In this document: piece after piece, positions 45,916 to 57,340 of the stretch
Position numbering within the stretch: position 1 is the stretch's first letter
How the letters are laid out: the number at the start of each line of letters is the position of its first letter
Origin: Sapria himalayana
Taxonomy: Eukaryota; Streptophyta; Magnoliopsida; Malpighiales; Rafflesiaceae
Reading direction: 5' to 3'
Length of the DNA stretch: 64,000 nucleotides
Assembly (NCBI GenBank): GCA_029783825.1
Contig: JAREIK010017065.1
Location: 1 to 64,000, forward strand
Translations under genes and position numbers: made by a program
Notes under the pieces: model-generated
Seen by the model: only the letters and a program-made list of their open reading frames with translations
The model's database searches: none
Told to the model about the DNA's origin: nothing

Positions 45916-48900
45916 TTAGAACAAAACTATGACCAGAAAAAATTAATTTCTTTTGGTGCGTGGAAGCTCTTCACCATGCCCAATTGGATGCCATCCCAGT
46001 AATCACATCTTTCGTCACAAAAAGAAAATTGAGAAGTATTGCTCTATGTCCAGCAAAAAGAAAATTGAGAAGTATTGCTCTATGTCCAGCAAATGATCAG
46101 ATCTTTGTCACCAGGTTATCGACTTATTTCCACCATTAGAGTACATGTTAGTTCTATGCTATTGCAACATAATTATGTGCATTTGTAATCTTGCTTTTGT
46201 TATCATCAAAAAACTACTAGTTGGTTAAGAAGGAAATTATTTGAATAATCTTCCTCATTTGGAAGAAAGAAATATTCTTTGAACAATCCTCAAAAAATGT
46301 TATTTTATTTTCTATGTAAAAAAAATATCTTTAAGTTTGATAATTGCATGGGTCTAAGTATTACTTTTTATGAAGCCATAATGCACACAGCCTTATGGTT
46401 AGTTGAACTAAAAAATTTATGGACATGTTTGACTCCCTCTATCAATGCCTATTCCTCTCTTTTGGTTATTGGGGCTTGCATCTACCAATGCTTAGGGATC
46501 ATAAGATTAGTTGAGGTGTTAATCTAGCTTGAGAAACCCATGGCTTAAACTAGGTAATATTTTTTATGATTTAAATGTCTGATTGAATTATGTTTTATGT
46601 GTGAAAAACATCTTTTTATTATTATTTGAAATGTCAAGTTTGTAAAAATAAACTATACAACATAAAAAATGGGGAGAAAAGAAATAAAATATATATGTGA
46701 AAATATTGGTTAAGAGAGAATAAAATTGAATTCATGAGAAGTGTCTTATATATCTTTAATAATCATGAAAATAGTTCAGAATGATTTATTCATAGCTACA
46801 TGCTAATTTATTATTATATACAAAATATTAAATTAAAGCAGTTATCAATCTTTAAGTTTGTTATTAATAAAATTATGAGCTCTCATCATAATTTTTATTT
46901 GATGGTTTTTAATCACTCATCACAAATGGGTAAATATGAAAATCTCATGTTTATTAGATGTGTGTTTATGCAAACAAAATAATTTATATTATGGTCTATT
47001 ATTATAGAGACCCAAAAATAATAATAATATTCAAATAATCAAAAATATCTTGAATCACTCAAAAGAATAAAAGCAATTCCATACATATTTTCATATATTT
47101 GTGAATATAAATAAGACCACATCATATATCTTCTTTAGAGAACCTAATAAAAGATTTACAATATTTAAGAATAAAAGAAAATATATTCTCATATTTTTTT
47201 CAATATCTAGTAGAGTTAAAAATGGAAAACTCAGAGAAATAATCACATAAACATAAGCTAGAATAAATAATTTTTTCATTTAAAAATATTTCTTAAAAAC
47301 TAAAAAAAATATTTAAATCATTGAGCTATTCGAAACTTTTATAAAAAAATATTTGAATATAAAAATATTCATTTCCTTAATATATATAATAATAGTATCA
47401 ACTACAGTAATATAACACAACTTTTCTCCGAGTCATATTTATAGAAATAATATATGTAACTCAAAAAAAATCATAAAAATGTTAATCTTAAAGACTTTTC
47501 CAAATACATTTCATCATTTAAATCATTATGATTAAATTTATTATTAAAAATTGATTATTAATTAAATAAAACAAAAGTGAGATATAATCTATACTATAAG
47601 TATAAATACTTGTAGAGGCAAAAGCATAAAATAACACGTTGAATAATTAGTAAGTCAAGACATAATTCTAGAGACATTGAGGTATAAAAGCTGTTAATTC
47701 AAATAATAATCATAAATAATTAATTATATATAATATATATTAATATATAGATATATATAGATATATATATATATATATATTATATATAATAATATAAATA
47801 TAAAATTAATTCATTAGAAAAAAAATATTATTAGTTTTTACTTATTAAAAAATCATAACTAAGTAACAAAATAAAAAATAAAATTATAATAATATTTCTT
47901 TTTAAAAAAAACACAATCATTACATAATATAATAGTAGATTTAAATATATATGATTAAAATATTTTAACAAAAATTCTTTTCTCTAATATTATCATTATT
48001 TTTATCTAGTATCTTAGTAGTTAGAAAGTTTTTACTATCAAATGATTGATTTCTTATCAAATAAATATGAAATCATCACAATTTATATGAATTTTCATCT
48101 ATAATAATTAGTGTCAAACTCAACTTACTAACATTATTATAAGTTCTAGCTAAATAACATTTAAGATTAAGAAAATCATTAAAAAAATTGGATACAAAAT
48201 TCCTAAGAAAACCCAAATGTGAGTTAACTTTAAAACAATCTCTTTAGCCCACATAAATTGCCACACAGAAAAGAATTTAAAAGAAATTATATCACATAAT
48301 TACTAATTTGTTGTAATGATGAATTGTAGGTATATTATTTTTAATACTATAATGGCCTAGAAAGACACGAGATGACACAATTTATTTTCTTACTTTTAAA
48401 AAAAACTTTTGAACAAAAATCATGCCCCCTACAACACAAATGATAAATATTGTAATTAAATAATTGATAAGAAATACAATTTGACAAAAATAAAAGAAGA
48501 TATCAATGTGATTAAGTAATTTGTAATCATAATTGATTCATCCTAAACTATCTTATAAAAAAAGTTTTCAAGTTGTCTTAATTGAATATTTTCATAATCT
48601 CTTAATTTTGAATATGAAAATAATATGGCTAGATAAAACACAAGATAAATCACTTTGTGTTTTTTCAAGAAAAATACAAATTCTCACAATGTATATTATA
48701 TAATATTATAATTTTAAAAATTTTATTTCATATTCTTAGTGAATATCAATCATTTTTTTAAAAATGAAGAATAAATATATATAAATTATTTTTTTCTTTA
48801 TGAGATATGAATTATGTAATACGATAATACTTATTTATAAAAATAACAAAATAATAAAAGTCATTTTACATAATAATATTATATAATATTCTAGGTAATC

Positions 48901-49304
48901 TAGATAAAATATATTTCTATTATTATTCTCTTGACATACTATAAAATGCTAGCATACTTTCTTAAGTGTACCTCATTATTAAAAAAAATAATCTATTTTT
49001 ATGCTTGATTTCATAAGTTTTAAATTTATCAAAACAAACAAATTAAACTAATAGTGAATAAAAAAAGATTAATTAAAACCAAGCATCTAAGTTATCCTCT
49101 GATATGACAAAAATAGGGATAGACAACATGATCAATTCTTAGAAAAGTCATCCACAAATTTATATAAATCCTACAAAAATATCTAAAAAAACATGGTTAA
49201 CTCTGAAATTAAAATTTAGTTATTTAGCAGGATAACTCAAAATAATAAGATTAATTATAACGATATGGGGTGAAAGATCTCTGATATGAGGGGATATTCA
49301 TATA
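45916..49304. other. AT-rich intergenic DNA, no gene seen
   Basis: 3.4 kb of A/T-rich sequence. Landmarks are a 36-bp tandem duplication at 46,019-46,090 and a TA-rich microsatellite at about 47,722-47,792. Short reading frames (46,279-46,527; 46,800-46,982; 47,091-47,279) have low complexity and no recognised domain. Confidence 0.6.
46019..46090 (+). repeat. 36-bp perfect tandem duplication
   Basis: Unit AAAAAGAAAATTGAGAAG continuing to GTCCAGC occurs twice back to back (46,019-46,054 and 46,055-46,090) without a mismatch, indicating a recent local duplication. Confidence 0.85.
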
Positions 49305-51288
49305 CATCTTATTCTTCATTTTCTTCATATTATTATTTTTTTCATATTTTTATTATTTTTCTTAATATTAATATTATTCTTATTCTTCTTATACTTCTTA
49401 TTCTTCTTATTAGTCATATTCTTATTAATCTTGTTATTCTTCTTATTATTTTTATTCTTCTTATTTTTCTTATTCTTCTTATTATACCTATTCTTCTTTT
49501 TATTCTTATTCTTCTTCTTCTTTTTAATCTTCTTATTCTTTTTATTTTTCTCAATCTTCTTATTCTTTTTATTTTTCTCAAACTTCTTATTCATATTATT
49601 CTTCATAATAATCTTATTCTTCTTATTTTTCTAATTTTTCTTTTTCTTCTTATTCTTTTTTTATTTTTTTTTTCTTCTTATTCTTCTTATTCTTCTAATT
49701 ATTCTTATACTTCTTATTCTTCTTATTCTTCATATTCTTCATATTCTTCATATTCTTCATATTCTTCTTATTCTTTTTATTCTTCATATTCGTTTTATTC
49801 TTTTTATTCTTCTTATTCTTCATATTCTTTTTAATTTCTTCTTATTCTTCATATTCTTATATTCAATTTCTACTTATTCTTCTTTTCTTTCTTATTCTTA
49901 TTTTTTTTATTATTCTTCTAATTCTTCTAATCTTCAAAATTATTTTTATTATTCTATTTTACTTATTCTTCTTATTCTACTTATCTCTTATTCTTCTTAA
50001 TCTTTTTATTCGTTTATTCTTCTTTTTCAGTTATTATTTATTTTCTTCTTATTTTCTTACATACTTATTTGGTATTATTCTTCTTATTATTATTCTTCTT
50101 CTTATTCTTATATTATTTTTATTCTTCTTATTTTTCTTACTCTTCTTAATCTTCTTATTCTTCTTATTCTAATGATTCTTCTTATTCTTCTTATTCTTGT
50201 TATTTTACGTTATTCTTCTAATTAACCAAATACTTCTTTTTCATCTTATTCTTCGTATTCGTTTTATTCTTCTTTATTCTTCTTATCTTCTATTCTTCTC
50301 ATTCTCTTATTCTCCTAATTCATTATTATTCTTATAATTTTACTTATTATTATTATTATTTTCTTATTCTTCTTACTTCTTAATCTTTTAATCTTCTTAT
50401 TCTTTTTATACTTCTTATTCTTCTTATTGTTTTTTTATTCTTCAATTCTTTATATTCTTCTAATTCTTTGAATTCTTGCAATACTTATAATTCTTCTTAT
50501 TCTTCTTATCCTTCTTATATTCTTATTTTACTTTTCTTCTAATTTTTTTATATTATTCTTATTCTTCTTATTCTTAGACTTTTTATTGTTCATATAATAT
50601 TTTTGTGTCCTTATTCTTTTTATTTTTCATAATTCTTCTTATTCTTCTGAATTTTTTTATTTTTCTTATTATTCAACTTCTTCTTATTCTTCTTATTCTT
50701 CTTATTCTTCCTATTCTTCTTATTCTTCCTATTCTTCTTATTCTTCTTATTCTTCTAATTCCTTTTATTCTTCTCATTCTTCTTATTCTTTTTATTCTTT
50801 TTATTCTTTTTATTCTTTTTATTCTTTTTATTCTTTTTATTCTTTTTATTCTTTTTATTCTTTTTATTCTTTTTATTCTTTTTTTTTCTTCTCATTCTTT
50901 TTTTTTCTTCTTATTCTTATTATTCTTCTTATTCTTCTTGTTTTTCTATTTTCTTCTTATTCTTATTATTCTTCCTATTCTTATTATTCTTCCTATTCTT
51001 CTTATTCTTCCTTATTCTTTTTATTTTTATTATTTTTTTTATTCTTCTTGTTTTTCCTTTTTCTTCTAATTCTTCTAATTTTTCTTATTATTCTTATTCT
51101 TTTTATTTTTTTATTCTTATTATTCTTTATTTATTATTATTCTAATTATTCTTTTTATTCATATTATTCATCTTATTATTTTTATTCATCTTATTCTTCT
51201 AATTTTTCTGATTCTGCTTATACATCTCATCCTTCTTATTTTTTTATTCTTCTTATTCTTCTTATTCTTCTTATTCTTCTTATCCTTA

Positions 51289-51327
<39 letters not shown>

Positions 51328-54078
51328 CTTTTTATAATCTTATTCTACTTATTCTTATTAGTCTTCATATTCTTCTTAAATTACCTATTCTTCTTATTAA
51401 TCTTATTATTCTTATCTTCTTATTCTCTAATTCTTATTATTCTTCTAATTATATTTATTCTTCTTGTTCTTCTATTTCTTCTTATTTCTGATAATTGTTC
51501 TTATTCTTCTTATTGTTCTTATTCTTCTTATTCTTCTTATTATTCATATTGTTCTTATTCTTCATATCCTTCTTAATCTTCTTATTCTTCCTATTCTTCA
51601 TAATTTTCTTCTATTCTTTTTAATCTTCTTATTCTACTTATTCTTCTTATTTCTTTTAATCTTATATACTTCTTATTTTTTCTTATTCTTTTTATTATTA
51701 TTATTTTACTATTATTCCAATTCTTCTAATTCATTTTTGTTCTCTTATTCTTCTTATTCTTCTTATTCTTCTTATTCTTCTTATTCTTCTTATTCTTCTT
51801 ATTCTTCTTGAATCTACTTATTCTTCTTATTCTTCTTATTCTGTTTTGAATTATTCTTATTCTTCTTATCTCTTATTCATATTATACATATCATTCTTCT
51901 TATTCTTCGTTTTCCTTTTTATTTTATTACTCTACCTTATTTTTTTAATTCTTCACATTCGTCTTATTCTTTTATTCTCCCTACTCTTCTAATTCTTTTA
52001 TTCTTCTAATTCTTCTTATCTTCTTATTTTACTTATTTTTATTATTCTTCTTATTCTTCTTTTTCTTATTTTTTTTTCTTTTCTTCTTATTTTTCTGTAT
52101 TTTTCTTATTAGTTCTTATTCTTCTTATTCTTCTTTTCTTCAATTTGTATTATTCTTCTTATTCTTATTATTATTCTTTTTATTCTTCTTATTCTTATTT
52201 TTTTAAATCGTTTTCTTTTTATTCTTTTAATACATATTATTCTTCATATTCTTTTTATTCTTCGTAATCTTCTTATTCTTCTTAATTTTTTATTCTTCTT
52301 ATTCTTCTTATTCTTCTTATTGTTCTTATTCTTCTTATTCTTCTTATTCTTCTTATTCTTCTTATTATTCATATTGTTCTTATTCTTCATATCCTTCTTA
52401 ATCTTCTTATTCTTCCTATTCTTCATTTTCTTCTTATTCTTTTTAATCTTCTTATTCTACTTATTCTTCTTATTCTTTTTAATCTTATTATACTTCTTAT
52501 TTTTCTTATTCTTTTTATTATTATTATTTTACTTATTATTCCAATTCTTCTAATTCATTTTGTTCTTCTTATTCTTCTTATTCTTCTTATTCTTCTTATT
52601 CTTCTTATTCTTCTTAATCTACTTATTCTTCTTATTCTTCTTATTCTTTTAATTCTTCTTATTCTTCTTAATCTTCTTATTCATATTATACATATCATTC
52701 TTCTTATTCTTCGTTTTCTTTTTATTTTTATTACTCTACTTATTTTTTTAATTCTTCATATTCTTCTTATTCTCCCTACTCTTCTAATTCTTTTAATTCT
52801 TCTAATTCTTCTAATCTTCTTATTTTACTTATTTTTATTATTCTTCTTATTCTTCTTTTTCTTATTTTTTTTCTTTTTCTTCTTATTTTTCTTATTTTTC
52901 TTATTATTCTTATTATTCTTATTCTTCTTATTCTTCTTTTTCTTCAATTTGTATTATTCTTCTTATTCTTATTATTATTCTTTTTATTCTTCTTATTCTT
53001 ATTTTTTTTAATCGTTTTCTTTTTATTCTTTTTATACATATTATTCTTCATATTCTTTTTATTCTTCGTAATCTTCTTATTCTTCTTATTCTTCTTAATT
53101 TTCTTATTCTTCTTATTCTTCTTATTCTTCTTATTGTTCTTATTCTTCTTATTCTTCTTATTCTTCTTATTCTTCTTATTATTCATATTGTTCTTATTCT
53201 TCATATCCTTCTTAATCTTCTTATTCTTCCTATTCTTCATTTTCTTCTTTTCTTTTTAATCTTCTTATTCTACTTATTCTTCTTATTCTTTTTAATCTTA
53301 TTATGCTTCTTATTTTTCTTATTCTTCTTATTCTTCTTAATCTACTTATTCTTCTTATTCTTCTTATTCTTTTAATTCTTCTTATTCTTCTTATTCTTCT
53401 TATTCTTCTTAATCTACTTATTCTTCTTATTCTTCTTATTCTTTTAATTCTTCTTAATCTTCTTATTCATATTATACATATCATTCTTCTTATTCTTCAT
53501 TTTCTTTTTATTCTTATTACTCTACTTATTTTTTTAATTCTTCCTATTCTTCTTATTCTTTTTATTCTCACTACTCTTCTAATTCTTCTAATTCTTCTTA
53601 ATCTTCTTATTTTACTTATTTTTATTATTCTTCTTATTCTTCTTTTTCTTATTTTTTTTCTTTTTCTTCTTATTTTTCTTATTATTCTTATTATTCTTAT
53701 TATTCTTATTCTTCTTTTTCTTCAATTTGTATTATTCTTCTTATTCTTATTCTTATTCTTTCTATTCTTATTATTCTTATTTTTTAATCGTTTTCTTTTT
53801 ATTCTTTTTATCCATATTATTCTTCATATTCTTTTTATTCTTCGTAATCTTCTTATTCTTTTTATTCTTGTTATTATTCTTATCCCTCTTATCCTTCTTA
53901 TTCTTCTTATTCTTCTTATTGTTCTTATTCTTCATATTTTTTTATTATTCTTATTCTTCTTAATATTTTTATTCTTCTTATTTTTATTATTCTTCCTATT
54001 TTTATTATTCTTCTTATTGAACTTATTATTCATTTTAATCTCATTCTTCTAATTTTTGTTCTTCTTCTTCTTCTTCTT
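49305..54078 (-). repeat. Array A7: 4.8-kb AAGAAGAAT array, inverted polarity, with 0.8-kb higher-order repeats
   Basis: Pyrimidine-rich on the plus strand (TTCTTATTC text), opposite to arrays A6, A8 and A9. The second half has higher-order copies: ATTATTCATATTGTTCT starts at 51,539, 52,364 and 53,178; CAATTTGTATTATTCTTC starts at 52,141, 52,945 and 53,723. A homogenised ATTCTTTTT run lies at about 50,783-50,882 and a pure ATT run at about 51,293-51,325. No LINE 3' end is found at its right border, where it meets array A8 in an inverted junction. Confidence 0.95.
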
Positions 54079-54434
54079 AGAAGAAGAAGAATAATAATAA
54101 TAATAATAAGCATAAGAAGAAGAAGTAGTAGAAGAAGAAGAAAAAGAAAAAGTAGAAGAATCAGAAGAAGAAGTAGAAGATGAAGTAAAAGAAGAATAAG
54201 TAGAAGAAGCAAAAGAAGCTAAAGAATAACAAGAATTAGAAGAAGCAGAAGAAGCAAAAAAAGAAGAAGAAGACGTAGAAGAAAAATAAGAAGTAGAAGA
54301 AGAAGAAGAAGAAGAAGAAGTTGTAGTAGTAGTAGAAGGAGCAGTAGAAGAAAAAGTAGAATAAGAAGCAAAAGAAGAATCGGAAGAAGAGGTAGAAGAA
54401 GAAGCAGAAGAAGAAGTGGAAGAAGAAGCATAAA

Positions 54435-54466
<32 letters not shown>

Positions 54467-54910
54467 GTAGTAGTAGAATAAGCAGCAGAAGAAGCAGAAG
54501 AAGCAAATTAAGATGTAGAAGAAGAATCAGAATAAGAATCAAAAGAAGAAGTAGAAGAAGATGCAGAAGAAGAAGATGAAGAAGTAGAAGAAGAAGATGA
54601 TGATGATGATGAAGCAAATGAAAAAGAAGAAGAAGCAGAAGAATAGAAGAAGTTGTAGTAGTAGAAGAAGAAGATGTAGAAGCAGAAGAATAATAAGAAG
54701 AAGTAGAATAATAATAAAAAGAATAAAAAAAGAAGATGTAGAAAAAGAAGAAGAAGAAGAAAATGTATTAGTAAAATAAGAAGGAGAAGTAGTAGTTGTA
54801 GAAGAAGAAGAAGTAGTAGTAGTAGTAGTAGTAAGAAGCAGAAGAAGAAGAAGAAGTAGTAGTAGTAATAGTAGTAGAAGAAGCATAAGAAGTAGAAGAA
54901 GCATAAGAAG
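54079..54910 (+). repeat. Array A8: GAA/GTA/GCA trinucleotide-type array
   Basis: Purine-rich on the plus strand, built of GAAGAAGTAGAAGCAGAAG-like text in 3-bp register, clearly different from the 9-bp AAGAAGAAT text of A7. It leads into the 5' end of LINE copy 7. The same variant follows that LINE at 62,392-62,748. Confidence 0.94.
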
Positions 54911-55033
54911 CTAGAAGAAATTTTTCATTATCTATTTTTTTTAAAATTCGCTCACTTTTCTAGACAGACAAAGCTCAACCCTAGGGAAAGAAATCTCCAT
55001 TTTCGACCAAAAATCCATCTTCAAGCTCTAAAA

Positions 55034-56573
55034 ATGGGCCAAAATGACTTCTTTTTAAATCAGAAGTCATTTGCATCTATAATTCAAGAGCCCGCACCAA
55101 CTATTCCCGCTTATGGAAACAAAAATAAATTTTCATCGGTTATCTTCTATTCAGTTGAACTCGATAAAATGGTAGTCCCATTTAACCGCACACTTTTAGC
55201 TAAATTCTCTCATGGCAGGCTACGCGTAATCTACATCCAAGAGTTCCTTACCTCATTGAAGCTTAAAGGAATTACGAAGATTGAAGTTTTTGACTCCAAG
55301 CATGTGTTTCTGCAACACATGGTGGAGTCTGATTTTAACAAATTATGGATGCGTGGTCAGTGGCATGTTAAAGGCTTCTCAATTAGGGTGTTCACGTGGA
55401 TGATGGACTTCAATCTACTAGAGAAGCCACCTATTGCACCGGTATGGTTTTATTGCCTAATTTACCCCTCACCTTCTTCTCTAAATATGCTATTCATTTG
55501 ATAGCTTAGTGCATTGGAACGCCAATAATGATAGATGAGGCTACTACCTCTATGACAAGGCCGAATGGTGCTCGTGTATGCATCGAGACCAATCTACCCT
55601 CACAGCCTCCATAGAAACTATGGATAGGCAGTGAGGATGGGCATGGCATATCGCAGGCCATGATCCTCGAGCTACTTCCTAGTTACTATAAGAGGTGTAG
55701 AAGATTGGAGCATGAGAGAGAGGAATGTTTGATGGGAAAGTGTAAGGGAGAGGAGTACACAGGAGTCGGGATGGAAGAAAGGTAAGCTGAAGTGGGTTAA
55801 GAAAACAATAGAAGGAGAATAGCCTCAAGGGGAGGCTATTAGAAAAGAAGGCAGAGAGGTGCTCTCACTCACAAGAGAAATAGGGCGAGGAACTGGAAGG
55901 GGCAGTGAGGGAGTTATAGGTGAGAAGGAGAGAGAAGAGTTGAGTGAGGTCACTAAGCACCTAGAGAAGGGCCCAAATGGGGGGCCTCCTCTAGAAAGGG
56001 AGTGGAGCAGGGGCAAGAGGGAGAAGAAAGGATAAGGGGAAGGTCATATAGTGCAGATAATGGGAGGGCATGAAAGGAGAAGGGGGTAAGAGCTAGAAGG
56101 GGGCTCCATAATGGGGATTTGTTCACAGCAGAAGAAGAGGCTGCACTATCCTCATTAGTTAACTTAGAACATAGGAGGAAAGCTAGAATGACTAGACAGA
56201 AGAAGAATAAAAAGGTTAGAGAGGTTGATTTAGGCTGGATAGAAGAGGATGTACTAGAATTCTTGGATTCAGAGTCATAAGTGAAAAGCTACAGTTACCT
56301 AATTCAAAGTAGGGTTACAAACAGGATAGAAATATACATACCCCAAAAGATGATCTGGAAATAGCTATAACAAAGTGGGATGCTTATACGAGAGAAGAAG
56401 CCATAGAAGAATTAAAAATAATTGCACTCAAATTGGGGGAAGCCCTTAGTTATATAGGAAAGGAGCTTTCTAGCTCCGCAAAACAGCCTAGAAATATGAA
56501 GAAATATAAATCCAAGAAATATGACTCAAAATGCATGACAAGAGCTCAAGCAAAATCATCATTTAATGGATAG
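55034..56573 (+). pseudogene. LINE ORF1, copy 7
   Basis: Starts at ATG 55,034 (MGQNDFFLNQKSFASIIQEP). DUF4283-like region: PFNRTLLAKFSHGRLRVIYI, LKLKGITKIEVFDSKHVFLQ, KGFSIRVFTWMMDF and APVWF. A frame change near 55,450 is followed by LPNLPLTFFSKYAIHLIA, a stop, then CIGTPIMIDEATTSMTRPNG and CIETNL, another stop near 55,612, and KLWIGSEDG. The knuckle (YYKRCRRLEHEREEC, about 55,686-55,730) lacks its first Cys. After a Gly/Glu-rich linker, LGWIEEDVLEFLDSES (about 56,229-56,276) matches the acidic motif of copies 1 and 8. The end SKCMTRAQAKSSFNG stops at 56,571-56,573, overlapping ORF2 by 8 nt. Confidence 0.88.
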
Positions 56574-57340
56574 AATCATATATTGGAATATAAGAGGGGT
56601 AGCGAATACACCCTCTCTAAAAAGATTGAAAAAACTAATAAAAGTACATAAGCCAATAGTAGCTGTAGTAGTTGAACCAATGGTAGACAGAGGTCAAATA
56701 GACAAATATAAAAAGTCCTTGGGGTTTGATAAGGTTATAGTAAATCTTAACGGAGAAATCTGAGTTATGTGGGACAATAAGCTAGAAGTTATAGTACTAA
56801 AAAACATGGAACAAATGATACATTTAAAAATCAGATATTACACAGATTTTCTCCTGTCTATAGTATATACTAAAAACTCTAAAGAGGAAAGGAAAATTTT
56901 ATGGAGTGATATGACGAAGGTTGCATCCAAAGATACCCCATGGATAATAGGGGAAAACTTTAACGTGATCAGGAATAATAATGAAAAGAAGGGAGGGAGA
57001 CATCCCTATGTTGAGCTTATTACTCATTTTTAAGAGATGATCGCAAATGTTAATCTCATGGAAATAGAATATCTTGGAGCAAAATATACATGGTATAAAA
57101 ACTGGAAGAAGAGAGGAATAATATGGGCAAGACTGGACAGATTCATGTATAATGTCAAATGGGTGGAATCGTTAGGCAATACAAATATTAGACATCTAAA
57201 TAGAACATGTTATGACCATAGCCTGATGCTCCTAACTTGTAAGGTGATAAATAAACTAGCATCCTCTTTTAAATTCCAAAATATACATGGGGTTTGCATA
57301 GACATTTTGAGTCGATAGTAAGCAGCTCGTGGAAAGAGCA
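56566..57340 (+). pseudogene. LINE ORF2 endonuclease domain, copy 7
   Basis: ATG at 56,566 (MDRIIYWNIRGVANTPSL). Catalytic Glu in VEPMVDRGQ (about 56,677), WDNKLEVIVLKNMEQ, LLSIVYTKN, WIIGENFNVIRN (about 56,941), KKGGRHPYVEL, YTWYKNWKKRGIIWARLDR (about 57,088) and LNRTCYDHSLMLLT (catalytic His; SDHSP reads YDHSL). Two single stops (TGA 56,761-56,763 in place of a Trp codon; TAA 57,031-57,033) interrupt one continuous frame to about 57,290, where a frame change occurs. The least damaged endonuclease in the window. Confidence 0.9.

Noticed and set aside
46279..46527. 82-codon plus-strand frame
   Set aside because: No recognised domain, lies in AT-rich DNA beside other chance frames of similar size; insufficient support for a gene.
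49305..54078. CRISPR-like or other regularly spaced repeat system in the arrays
   Set aside because: The units are contiguous 9-bp repeats without unique spacers, there are no cas-like genes, and the surrounding LINEs and LTRs are eukaryotic.
54030..54904. Poly-Leu, poly-Ser/Thr and poly-Met frames
   Set aside because: Produced by GAA/GTA/GCA trinucleotide text in all frames; not coding.
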